This document shows positions 1 through 7,275 of a DNA stretch of 52,552 nucleotides, one piece after another; positions within the stretch are counted from its first letter, which is position 1; the number at the start of each line of letters is the position of its first letter. A program made the translations under genes and the position numbers. The stretch comes from JACCYQ01 sp036675565 (lineage in GTDB: Bacteria > Bacteroidota > Bacteroidia > Chitinophagales > Chitinophagaceae), in assembly GCA_036675565.1 (NCBI GenBank), contig JAKFER010000290.1:1-52552 (forward strand), in the 5' to 3' direction. Under the pieces are notes generated by a model. The model was not told the origin of the DNA. It saw nothing but the letters and a program-made list of their open reading frames with translations, and made no database searches.

Positions 1-1001
1 ATGTACCAGCTGTGACAAAATGTATATCACAAATGATGAAAGGCTGGGAGGATGGAATGAAAACCGATATAAAGGATGAAATGACGCATATGAGTATAGC
101 CGTTGCAGGGAAGTCATTATTCAATGCAGACATCGCAGAAGAAGCACCTGAGATCAGTAATGCTCTCGACACTGCAACGGGTTTATTTGGAAGAATATCA
201 TTCCCTTTTTCAGAATGGTTACTTAAACTTCCCTTGCCCGGCAACTTGCGGTTTTATAAGGCTAAGGAAAGACTGGATGATACAATACGCAGGATGATTG
301 AAGAACGCCGGCAAAATAAAATGAATAATGGAGACCTGTTATCCTTATTGCTTCGATCGCAGGATAAGAATGGGAATGGCGGACTGAGTGAACAGGAGAT
401 CAGGGATGAAGCGATCACACTTTTTCTCACTGCATTTGATACCACTTCCACTGCACTCACCTGGACATGGTATCTTCTATCTCAAAATCCCGAGGCTGAA
501 GCAGCATTGCATAAAGAACTTGATAATGTACTGAATGGAGGATCACCCGTGGCGGAAGATATTCCCAATCTGAAATATTGCCGGATGGTTTTTGGTGAGT
601 CGATGCGACTTTATCCACCTTCCTATGTCATACCACGACAGGCAATAGAAGACTTTGCTATTGACAAATATATAGTGCCCCAGGGCAGCATTGTGCTGAT
701 GAGCCCATACCTGGTACAACGTGATCCCCGTTTTTATGCTGATCCTGAAAAATTCGATCCATGTGAATGGGACAAACATACTCATGGTTTGAATTCGAAA
801 TACGAATATTTCCCATTTAGCAGGGGCCCACGTTCATGCATAGGCGAACCTTTTGCATGGATGCTGGGAACTTTGGCGATCGCATCTATTGCACAATCAT
901 GGCAGCTTAAACTTGTTCCGGGTCATCCGGTAGAATTATTGCCGCTCATTAACCTTAGACCCAGGCATGGAATGATGATGACGTTACATCGCAGACATTA
1001 A
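1..1001 (+). CDS. Cytochrome P450, 5' end cut off by window edge
   Basis: This is a heme-thiolate monooxygenase that has lost its N-terminus to the window edge. The frame is open from base 3, and about 330 of the usual 430-460 residues remain. Visible in order are the I-helix oxygen-activation motif AFDTT (432-446), the K-helix ExxR as ESMR (597-608), a PERF-like segment DPEKFDP, and the heme loop FSRGPRSCIG whose cysteine (837-839) ligates the iron. All key residues are intact, so the gene looks functional. The next gene, a phosphopantetheinyl transferase, starts 18 bases downstream on the same strand, so the two are probably co-transcribed. That pairing suggests tailoring of a polyketide or nonribosomal peptide made by genes to the left, which is inference. 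The substrate cannot be predicted. Confidence 0.95.
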   Translation, partial: VPAVTKCISQMMKGWEDGMKTDIKDEMTHMSIAVAGKSLFNADIAEEAPEISNALDTATGLFGRISFPFSEWLLKLPLPGNLRFYKAKERLDDTIRRMIEERRQNKMNNGDLLSLLLRSQDKNGNGGLSEQEIRDEAITLFLTAFDTTSTALTWTWYLLSQNPEAEAALHKELDNVLNGGSPVAEDIPNLKYCRMVFGESMRLYPPSYVIPRQAIEDFAIDKYIVPQGSIVLMSPYLVQRDPRFYADPEKFDPCEWDKHTHGLNSKYEYFPFSRGPRSCIGEPFAWMLGTLAIASIAQSWQLKLVPGHPVELLPLINLRPRHGMMMTLHRRH

Positions 1002-1019
1002 AAAGATGATTTCGTTAGA

Positions 1020-1766
1020 ATGGTTACTGAAAATACACAATGGCGTCCTGCAGTTCCCGGGCAATTGATTTCTTCAAATGAAGTTCATATCTGGCGTTTA
1101 TTGCTGAATGAACATCATTCGAATATTGAAAACATAAAACAAAATCTTTCAAATGATGAATTGGTAAAAACGGAAAAATTTTATTTTGAAAAAGATCAGA
1201 ACAGGTTTATCATGGCCCGTGGAATGCTTCGGATGATCCTTGCCGGTTATCTTGGAACGAAGCCACATGAGCTGCGCTTTGAATATACGCCGTTTGGAAA
1301 ACCTCTGCTTGCAGAAAACAATGACAACAAGTCCATTCATTTTAATTTATCACATTCGGATAACGTGGTGTTGTACGTCATAACGAATAATCGGAATATT
1401 GGTATTGATGTAGAGCGAATAAACGATCGTATCGATATTACCCAGGTAGCACAAAGGTTTTTTTCACCCGGTGAAATAAATGCACTTGAAAGATGTAAAA
1501 GGGAAAACCGGGCTGAAATATTTTTTCAGTACTGGACAAGGAAAGAAGCGTTGGTCAAAGCAATGGGTAATGGTGTTTCCTTTTCGCTGGAACAAATTGA
1601 TGTTTCAAAGGTTGATGGTAAAGCTTTATCGCCCATAAGACTATTAAATACAGGTACTGATGTTTCTGATTGGCATATCCAGGATCTGTTCCCGGCTGAA
1701 GGTTACACCGCGGCATTTGCTGTTAAAGAAAGTGACCTGGCTATTTCTTATTGGGATTATCGCTAA
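1020..1766 (+). CDS. 4'-phosphopantetheinyl transferase, Sfp/HetI type
   Basis: It moves the phosphopantetheine arm of CoA onto the conserved serine of carrier-protein domains. The 248-residue length fits the two-lobed Sfp class rather than the roughly 120-residue AcpS class. Diagnostic motifs are FNLSHS (His112), GIDVE (Asp130 and Glu132, magnesium ligands) and YWTRKEALVKAMGNG (Trp172, Lys175, Glu176). It starts 18 bases after the P450 stop with an A-rich leader and ends 23 bases from a convergent dehydrogenase. Sfp-type enzymes normally serve polyketide, nonribosomal peptide or special fatty-acid carrier proteins; none lies in this window, so its client is probably encoded to the left. Function is well supported, while the specific partner is unknown. 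Confidence 0.95.
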   Translation: MVTENTQWRPAVPGQLISSNEVHIWRLLLNEHHSNIENIKQNLSNDELVKTEKFYFEKDQNRFIMARGMLRMILAGYLGTKPHELRFEYTPFGKPLLAENNDNKSIHFNLSHSDNVVLYVITNNRNIGIDVERINDRIDITQVAQRFFSPGEINALERCKRENRAEIFFQYWTRKEALVKAMGNGVSFSLEQIDVSKVDGKALSPIRLLNTGTDVSDWHIQDLFPAEGYTAAFAVKESDLAISYWDYR

Positions 1767-1789
1767 ACAGGTTTTGAATAATATTTTAT

Positions 1790-2632
1790 CTACATTAATT
1801 TTTTCAAGGTAAGGCGGTCAACAACACGATCCGGCAACAGCAAAGGCAGAATCCAGTCTTTCAATTTATTTTGAACAATAGCGTAACGTGTTTTTGGTTT
1901 CTCAGTTTCAAAAATATCGGCAATTCTTCGTGAGCATTCATCGAGAGCCATACCGTTTTTTCCTTTATTAACCAGGTAGGTGAAAAACTTTGTCATTGAA
2001 GAAATATACTTCGTGTCTTGAAATGCATCTAGCGATCCTTTATCCCAAATAGGAGTCTGCACCTGGCCGGGCCCGATAATGACAACATCAATTCCAAACG
2101 GAAGTAATTCTTTTCTTAAGCAATGAGAAATTCCTTCTAATGCATGCTTGGTGCCCGTATAAGCAGACAAATAAGGAGCGGAGATTTTCCCCGAAACAGA
2201 ACTGATATTCAGTATGCGGCCTGGAAGAACAGGATGTTCATTTTGAGTTCCCAGGAGGGGAAGAAAAGCTTTCGTAACTCTAAGAACTCCCAGAACATTA
2301 ACATCAAAACTATATGCGGCTTTATCTATATCCAGGTACTCAACCGGTCCGGGAATGGAAATGCCAGAGTTATTAATCAGGCCACTTAGGCCATTTCCTT
2401 CTAAGTACGAATGTACTTTTTCTGCAGCCTTGTTGATTAATGATTGATTAGTTACGTCTATAATAAGTGGAATAAATTTTTCACCTAATTCCGATTTAAG
2501 TCTTTGCACATCTTCTTCTTTTCTAACACTGCCAAATACTGTATAATCCCTGCTGATAAATTCTTTTGCCATACCATAACCAATGCCCGAGGATACTCCT
2601 GTTATCAGAATTGTTCTTGATTTTGGTTTCAT
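1790..2632 (-). CDS. Short-chain dehydrogenase/reductase (SDR)
   Basis: This is an NAD(P)-dependent oxidoreductase with a Rossmann fold, 280 residues, a normal length for a classical SDR. The cofactor loop TGVSSGIG lies at residues 11-18, NNSG (a variant of the usual NNAG) at about 87-90, and the catalytic set is Ser145, Tyr158 and Lys162 (YTGTK). There is no signal peptide, so it acts in the cytoplasm. It is transcribed toward the phosphopantetheinyl transferase with only 23 bases between the stops, so it is a separate unit. The substrate (alcohol, steroid-like or acyl ketone) cannot be decided from sequence. The family call is firm. Confidence 0.93.
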   Translation of the reverse strand: MKPKSRTILITGVSSGIGYGMAKEFISRDYTVFGSVRKEEDVQRLKSELGEKFIPLIIDVTNQSLINKAAEKVHSYLEGNGLSGLINNSGISIPGPVEYLDIDKAAYSFDVNVLGVLRVTKAFLPLLGTQNEHPVLPGRILNISSVSGKISAPYLSAYTGTKHALEGISHCLRKELLPFGIDVVIIGPGQVQTPIWDKGSLDAFQDTKYISSMTKFFTYLVNKGKNGMALDECSRRIADIFETEKPKTRYAIVQNKLKDWILPLLLPDRVVDRLTLKKLM

Positions 2633-2753
2633 TGTTTGTAAATAAAATTAATGAATGGTTTAAATTTTCTGTCAGATGAAACTTGACTTGAAAGCGAGGG
2701 CTTGTTAACATTGTCGAATTTTACCAAGTTGACTCAGGGAGGCATCTAATTTA

Positions 2754-2790
2754 CAAAAAAACGCTTGTATTTATTTCAAATACAAGCGTT
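2754..2790 (-). terminator. Rho-independent terminator reading leftward
   Basis: A perfect 13-bp inverted repeat (2760-2772 with 2778-2790, loop ATTTC) carries a run of A on its left, which becomes a U-tract in minus-strand RNA. It lies about 20 bases beyond the 3' side of the tRNA-like fragment at 2811-2832, the position where a tRNA terminator would sit. No intact minus-strand gene feeds into it, so it looks orphaned. Confidence 0.7.
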
Positions 2791-2810
2791 ACATATAATG
2801 ATTATTTACC

Positions 2811-2832
2811 AGCGGAGAGAGGGTGTCAAACC
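2811..2832 (-). pseudogene. Fragment resembling the 3' end of tRNA-Ser
   Basis: Read on the minus strand, this short stretch matches the 3' end of the intact tRNA-Ser at 38009-38093. By eye, 19 of 22 bases agree once a 2-base gap in the GA repeat is allowed. It covers the acceptor-stem 3' strand, the discriminator and part of the T arm. The universally conserved C of the T loop is changed, and no D arm, anticodon arm or variable arm lies upstream, so it cannot be a working tRNA. A terminator follows at tRNA-like spacing. It may be a duplicated attachment-site half. The match is short and partly low-complexity, so this stays tentative. Confidence 0.45.
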
Positions 2833-3466
2833 ATCTTCCTCAATTGTTGAAATTCAGTATTTTATAAGAAGCTATTTTTCCCGACTCCCGAATTACTCGT
2901 AAACTATCTTATCTGAGTAATGCAAATCGTAATTAAAAATAAAAAATATTTAATAAGCACTCTGAATAATTGGGTTTTATTTGATTTGATTATATTTTTT
3001 CTTAACGAAATATATCTAGTTAATTCAGAGGGTAAAAAATACTTTAGCAAGTCCGGATTACAATCATCCATTATTGCTACTTAGAAATTTATTATTTAAA
3101 TAAAACTTCCTGTTTTCTAAATGTTCCGGAAAAATTATGAAGAAGCAAAATTTTATTGATTGATATGTTAAAGAACGGAGCATAGAAAAATATAAAAATT
3201 AACTGTGGAATTACTTTTTAATAAATCCGGCAATAGCCCACTGTAGAAACAGCGGACCTTTAACGATTGGTTGCTAAAATCAAATTATTGCTATTAATCA
3301 ACTGTGTAAACATATATAATTTATCTGTTTATAAATAATTACAGCTTTCAATGATTTCAATTTTTCTGCATTATAGTCGATCATACGTAACTTAGTTTTT
3401 TTGTCATCGTTTTTCCGGATGTTAAAAAACAAACTGACGGGCTGAATTAGTTAATGGAATTTATTT

Positions 3467-4108
3467 ATGATACAGTTGAAAGTTGATTTTGCCAAAGATA
3501 TTTTACATGTAGATCCGATTGAATCGGTTTCTTTATTTCTGGATCGTCTTGAAAAACATTCATTAAGCTTTACACCATGGCCATCATACCCCGAAAAACC
3601 TGATGTTCATTTTTCTATTGCACATACAAATGATGCAATTTTATTGAAATATTATGTCAGGGAAAAATCTATACGTGCAATGGTTAATACCATTAATGGT
3701 AACGTGTGGGAAGATAGTTGCGTAGAATTCTTTATCAGTTTTGATGATTCAGGATATTACAATCTTGAATTTAATTGTATAGGAACTGCGTTAATAGGTT
3801 TTGGCAAAGGGAAATCAGTCCGAAAATTGTTACCAGAAGATATTATTAAAAAAATAAAATACCAGGTACTTATTAATAACATTCATGACGGCGGCTATAA
3901 AGTAAAATGGGAGTTATCACTTTCCATTCCTGCTTCAGTATTTATGTATCATAAGCTGAATTCTTTTAAATTGAAGGAATCTCGGGCTAATTTTTATAAA
4001 TGTGGAGATGGCTTACAAGAACCACATTTTGTTACATGGGCAAACATTATTTCGAAAGAACCTAATTTTCATTTACCTGAATTTTTTGGTTCACTTGAAT
4101 TTACATGA
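3467..4108 (+). CDS. Carbohydrate-binding family 9-like (DOMON-type) protein
   Basis: This 213-residue protein resembles the CBM9-like family often found in Bacteroidota glycan loci. The recognisable core is VWEDSCVEFFISF followed by GYYNLEFNCIGT, the two strands that normally form the sugar-binding face. There is no signal peptide or lipobox, which is unusual for a glycan-binding module and implies either a cytoplasmic role or an undetected export route. The gene is more AT-rich than its neighbours and stands alone, with a spacer of over 800 bases before it and 121 bases after it before the regulator. It could bind an imported sugar, but no catalytic motif is visible. The family assignment is by pattern only. 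Confidence 0.72.
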   Translation: MIQLKVDFAKDILHVDPIESVSLFLDRLEKHSLSFTPWPSYPEKPDVHFSIAHTNDAILLKYYVREKSIRAMVNTINGNVWEDSCVEFFISFDDSGYYNLEFNCIGTALIGFGKGKSVRKLLPEDIIKKIKYQVLINNIHDGGYKVKWELSLSIPASVFMYHKLNSFKLKESRANFYKCGDGLQEPHFVTWANIISKEPNFHLPEFFGSLEFT

Positions 4109-4229
4109 GGGAAGTTTTTTTATAGCATATTAAAAATAATTTTCTTAACTCACATCTTATTGAATGTATGTGTTGCATAAAAGCTTTATTTGTTTTTTTT
4201 GTAGCTTGTGCCTAACCTGAAAATTAAAA

Positions 4230-5261
4230 ATGGATAACGTACTGCCAACCATAAAAGAAATTGCCAATAAATTAAATGTATCCATTTCAACTGTTTCCCG
4301 GGCGCTGAGCGACCACCCGCGTATAGGTCTTCGTACCAAAGCACGGGTACAGCAACTTGCCAAAGAGTTGAATTACGAACCCAATGCGAAGGCTATCTCT
4401 TTCAAACAAAGAAAAACTTTCGTCATCGGTGTTATTCTCCCTTATATCAGGGAGGAGTTTTTTTCCGAGGCCATCAATGGTATTGAAACCGCAGCCATGA
4501 TGTATGATTACACTATTTTATTCGGGCAAAGCCACGATGATCCTGAAAGAGAGAAGATGGTAGTATCAGCAATGAAGAAACAACGTGTAGATGGATTGAT
4601 CATTTCTTTAACAAAGCATACTACTAATTACGAGCACCTGCAGACGCTTGAAAAATATAATATACCAGTTGTTTACTTTGACCGCGTACCACCTTTTGAA
4701 AAAGCTAACAAGGTTTATTGTAATTTATATAAGGGTACGGTGGATATGGTTGGCTGGTTAATAAGCAGGGGGTTTAAAAGAATAGCATTGATCAATGGCC
4801 CCGAAAAATTAGGCGCCAGTAAAGAACGGTTGAAAGGTTATATAGATGGTTTGTTTAAGAAAAAGATAAAGGTGGATATGCAATTGGTGGAACAGACAGA
4901 CTTTTCAAAAGAAAGCACTTACCTGGCAATGGAAAATTTTTTGGCACAAAAAAATCCTCCTACTGCCATCATAACTTTTAATGATTACGTGCATATGGAT
5001 GCAGTCCAGTATGCGAAACAACATAATATTAAGGTTAATAAAGATCTCGCATTCGTAAGCTATGCCAACCTGCCTATTACAAGCTACACGGCTTATCCTC
5101 CGTTGGTTTCTATTGAGCAATATCCTTACGGACAGGGCGAAAAGGCCATGGAAATCATTATGAAAATAATGAATGATAAGCTGGAAGATAAAAACAGCGA
5201 AGAATACTACGTCGAAGAATTGCCCGCCACTTTGGTAATGCACCAAAATATTCGAACATAA
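4230..5261 (+). CDS. LacI-family transcriptional regulator of the glycan locus
   Basis: This is a sugar-responsive DNA-binding protein of 343 residues, the normal family length. The N-terminal helix-turn-helix and hinge helix occupy about residues 5-55 (TIKEIANKLNVSISTVSRAL, then LNYEPNAKA). They are followed by a periplasmic-binding-protein-like effector domain beginning at TFVIGVILPYIREEF. The effector domain ends with the usual ALVM-like strand (ATLVMHQNI). It is the only regulator inside the glycan cluster: no hybrid two-component or ECF sigma/anti-sigma pair is present. Repeated palindromes with a central CG, typical of LacI operators, occur ahead of four units of the cluster, so local control is likely. 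The inducer is unknown; a mono- or disaccharide from the target glycan is the simplest guess. Confidence 0.95.
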   Translation: MDNVLPTIKEIANKLNVSISTVSRALSDHPRIGLRTKARVQQLAKELNYEPNAKAISFKQRKTFVIGVILPYIREEFFSEAINGIETAAMMYDYTILFGQSHDDPEREKMVVSAMKKQRVDGLIISLTKHTTNYEHLQTLEKYNIPVVYFDRVPPFEKANKVYCNLYKGTVDMVGWLISRGFKRIALINGPEKLGASKERLKGYIDGLFKKKIKVDMQLVEQTDFSKESTYLAMENFLAQKNPPTAIITFNDYVHMDAVQYAKQHNIKVNKDLAFVSYANLPITSYTAYPPLVSIEQYPYGQGEKAMEIIMKIMNDKLEDKNSEEYYVEELPATLVMHQNIRT

Positions 5262-5318
5262 AAATTATGCAAACAGGGTTTATAAAATAGCGTTCTGTCA
5301 AAGAATGGCGAATTGTTT

Positions 5319-5335
5319 TGCACAATCGGTTGCAC
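5319..5335. promoter_or_regulatory. LacI-type operator, site 1
   Basis: TGCACAATCGGTTGCAC is an imperfect palindrome around a central CG, about 120 bases before the DUF3472 gene. It shares the CAAnCGnTTG core with the sites at 7106-7143, 28987-29002 and 34841-34858. It also lies just downstream of the LacI gene. Binding by that regulator is inferred. Confidence 0.6.
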
Positions 5336-5451
5336 TCCTTTATTAATACGATATCGGCTATTTTAGATTCAATACATCTCTATGTAACCTAAGTATTGTT
5401 TATAGTTAATGCATGGATAAGGACTGTAATTAATAATAAAATTTTTGTGTC

Positions 5452-6771
5452 ATGAAATTCGTTTTTGTTGCTTTAATTTTTTTTTCCTGCTTTAGTTGTT
5501 CTTCACATGGACGATTGCAAAATTCATTGCCCACTATAAATGAAACGGAGCATGACGCACAAATCGTTCCTCTGGGCGGCAATACCTGGGCCTCTGTTAA
5601 AGAAAAAAGTATAGGACAGGTTACTAAAAGAGGCATTGAAAATTGGACAAGTGTAAACCAGTCTTTTACGGTATTCTTCCGGGTAAATAAAACGGGCATC
5701 ATTAAATTATGGTTGGAAGGGAAAGTGCAGGAAGGTAAGTCAGAGATACAAGTTGCCATAAATGGTAAATCGAAAAATTTGGTGTTGGAAAGTTCAGCGT
5801 TTAAATATTATTATGCTGGGGAATGGAAAATTAAAGACACGGGTTATCTTGCTGTGACCATCAGTGGCCATGAGAAGACAGGGTCAATATTTGCAGATGT
5901 TAGTAATCTTAAAATTGCAGGAACATCCATTGGCGAGCAAACAGCATTTGTTAAAAAGAATGAAGACAATTTTTTTTATTGGGGACGCAGGGGCCCTTCA
6001 GTTCATTTAGGATACACGGTTCCGCAAAATGTATCAGCAGAATGGTTTTACAATGAAGTAACGGTGCCTGCAGGTAATGATGTGATTGGTTCTTATTATA
6101 TGGCCAATGGATTTGCTGAAGGCTATTTTGGAATCCAGGTAAATTCGGATACGGAAAGAAGAATTCTATTTTCTGTTTGGAGCCCGTTCAATACCGATGA
6201 TCCAAATAAAATACCAGATGACCAAAAGATTCAATTAATAAAAAAGGGTGAGGGTGTACACACCGGCGAATTTGGTAACGAAGGATCGGGTGGGCAAAGT
6301 TATTTGCGCTATAATTGGAAAGTAGAAAACACTTACGGCTTTTTATTACATGGTGTTCCCGATGGTCCTGATCATACAATTTATACCGCTTATTTTTATG
6401 CACCGGAAAATAAGGAATGGATGTTGATCGCAAGTTTTCGTCGTCCAAAAGTCAGTACTTATTTAAAACGCTTGCATTCTTTTTTAGAAAACTTTTCACC
6501 GGAACAGGGTCTCTTTGAAAGAAAAGTTTTATTTGGCAATCAATGGGTAAAGGATTCCAGCGGTAAATGGCTCGAATTAAACAGAGCACGGTTTACATAC
6601 GATAATACTGCCGCAAAAAAATACCGGATGGATTATGCAGGTGGACTACAGGATGGCCAATTCTATTTGCGAAATTGCGGATTCTTTAATGATTATACAG
6701 ATTTGAACAGCATATTTGAAAGACCTTTGACTGGCAGGCAACCTGATATCCCATTCAGCCAATTAAAATAA
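5452..6771 (+). CDS. DUF5077/DUF3472-type surface lipoprotein
   Basis: This 439-residue secreted lipoprotein has a short hydrophobic signal ending in a lipobox-like stretch (FFSCFSCSS), with the lipidated cysteine at residue 13 or 16. The N-terminal half (about 30-165) looks like a beta-sandwich of the DUF5077 type. The second half carries DUF3472-like signatures such as EWFYNEVTVP and YYMANGFAEGYFGIQ. These domains occur in Bacteroidota glycan loci, where binding of, or action on, surface-bound glycans is suspected but not shown. It has its own operator-like site upstream and a strong terminator downstream, so it is probably a one-gene unit co-regulated with the PUL. No catalytic residues can be named. 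Confidence 0.78.
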   Translation: MKFVFVALIFFSCFSCSSHGRLQNSLPTINETEHDAQIVPLGGNTWASVKEKSIGQVTKRGIENWTSVNQSFTVFFRVNKTGIIKLWLEGKVQEGKSEIQVAINGKSKNLVLESSAFKYYYAGEWKIKDTGYLAVTISGHEKTGSIFADVSNLKIAGTSIGEQTAFVKKNEDNFFYWGRRGPSVHLGYTVPQNVSAEWFYNEVTVPAGNDVIGSYYMANGFAEGYFGIQVNSDTERRILFSVWSPFNTDDPNKIPDDQKIQLIKKGEGVHTGEFGNEGSGGQSYLRYNWKVENTYGFLLHGVPDGPDHTIYTAYFYAPENKEWMLIASFRRPKVSTYLKRLHSFLENFSPEQGLFERKVLFGNQWVKDSSGKWLELNRARFTYDNTAAKKYRMDYAGGLQDGQFYLRNCGFFNDYTDLNSIFERPLTGRQPDIPFSQLK

Positions 6772-6813
6772 CGAAGAGATATTTTTAACCATTATAAAAA
6801 AGATTGAAAATAG

Positions 6814-6854
6814 AACAGGGCAGTTAACAAAATTTGTTGACTGCCCTGTTTTTA
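6814..6854 (+). terminator. Strong rho-independent terminator
   Basis: An 18-bp stem with one G-U type mismatch (6814-6831 with 6833-6850) has a very short loop and is followed by a run of T. It lies about 40 bases after the DUF3472 stop and separates that gene from the susC1 operon. Confidence 0.85.
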
Positions 6855-7105
6855 TTGCGACATATAAGGATCTAAGTGAGTAACACTAAAAATGAAAACG
6901 GCTGGTGTGCCATTCTTGAAATTTCAAACGCATTAATGGTATGCCTTTAAGAAGGGCTGCAAAGTTTCGGATGTTTTATTTGTTTTAAATGATTTGAGAG
7001 ATGAATAAAATGTTCTCCCATTTCATTCAATATCCGGTAAGCATTTGAAAATTTTTCTGGATTCTTATTAAGAATAGCAGTTTTATTTTTGAATTATCAA
7101 TTTTT

Positions 7106-7121
7106 GCGCAATCGTTTGTGC
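7106..7121. promoter_or_regulatory. LacI-type operator, site 2a
   Basis: GCGCAATCGTTTGTGC is an imperfect palindrome centred on CG. It is the first of two sites 22 bases apart, about two helical turns, so both would face the same side of the DNA. It lies about 155 bases ahead of susC1. Confidence 0.6.
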
Positions 7122-7127
7122 AGTAAA

Positions 7128-7143
7128 TGCAACCGTTTGCACA
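7128..7143. promoter_or_regulatory. LacI-type operator, site 2b
   Basis: TGCAACCGTTTGCACA is the best match to the shared consensus. The core GCAACC/GTTTGC is palindromic with one mismatch. The same GCAACCGTTTGCACA string recurs at 28988-29002. It lies about 130 bases upstream of susC1. Confidence 0.65.
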
Positions 7144-7275
7144 CTTATTCTACGCACCGCGTTTTTTTTTGGTTAAACATTTTGTCCTAAACTCGTTTAA
7201 GATTAACATAAAATTTCTTCTCAGTATTGATTTTTTACTTAGAAAAAATTACGAAGACTAAAACTGATTACTATA

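Larger units (their letters stand above)
2633..3466. other. Long AT-rich spacer without a gene
   Basis: There are about 830 bases without a credible coding frame; all frames are broken by frequent stops. The left third holds a terminator hairpin and a tRNA-Ser 3'-end-like fragment, listed separately. The rest is strongly AT-rich with homopolymer runs and no gene-like segment that I can recognise. It separates the left-hand biosynthetic genes from the glycan locus and may be a boundary scar. Confidence 0.7.
6772..7275. other. Control region between the DUF3472 gene and susC1
   Basis: About 500 bases hold no coding frame. Features seen are the terminator at 6814-6854 and two operator-like palindromes at 7106-7143. 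The stretch between them (about 6860-7100) shows nothing further. The promoter of the main PUL operon should lie near or just after the palindromes. Confidence 0.7.

Noticed and set aside
2811..2900. A complete tRNA gene at the tRNA-like fragment
   Set aside because: No anticodon arm, D arm or pairing 5' acceptor strand can be found; only the 3' end resembles tRNA-Ser.
5430..5759. 109-codon minus-strand frame over the start of the DUF3472 gene
   Set aside because: It overlaps a well-supported lipoprotein gene with signal peptide and has no recognisable features.
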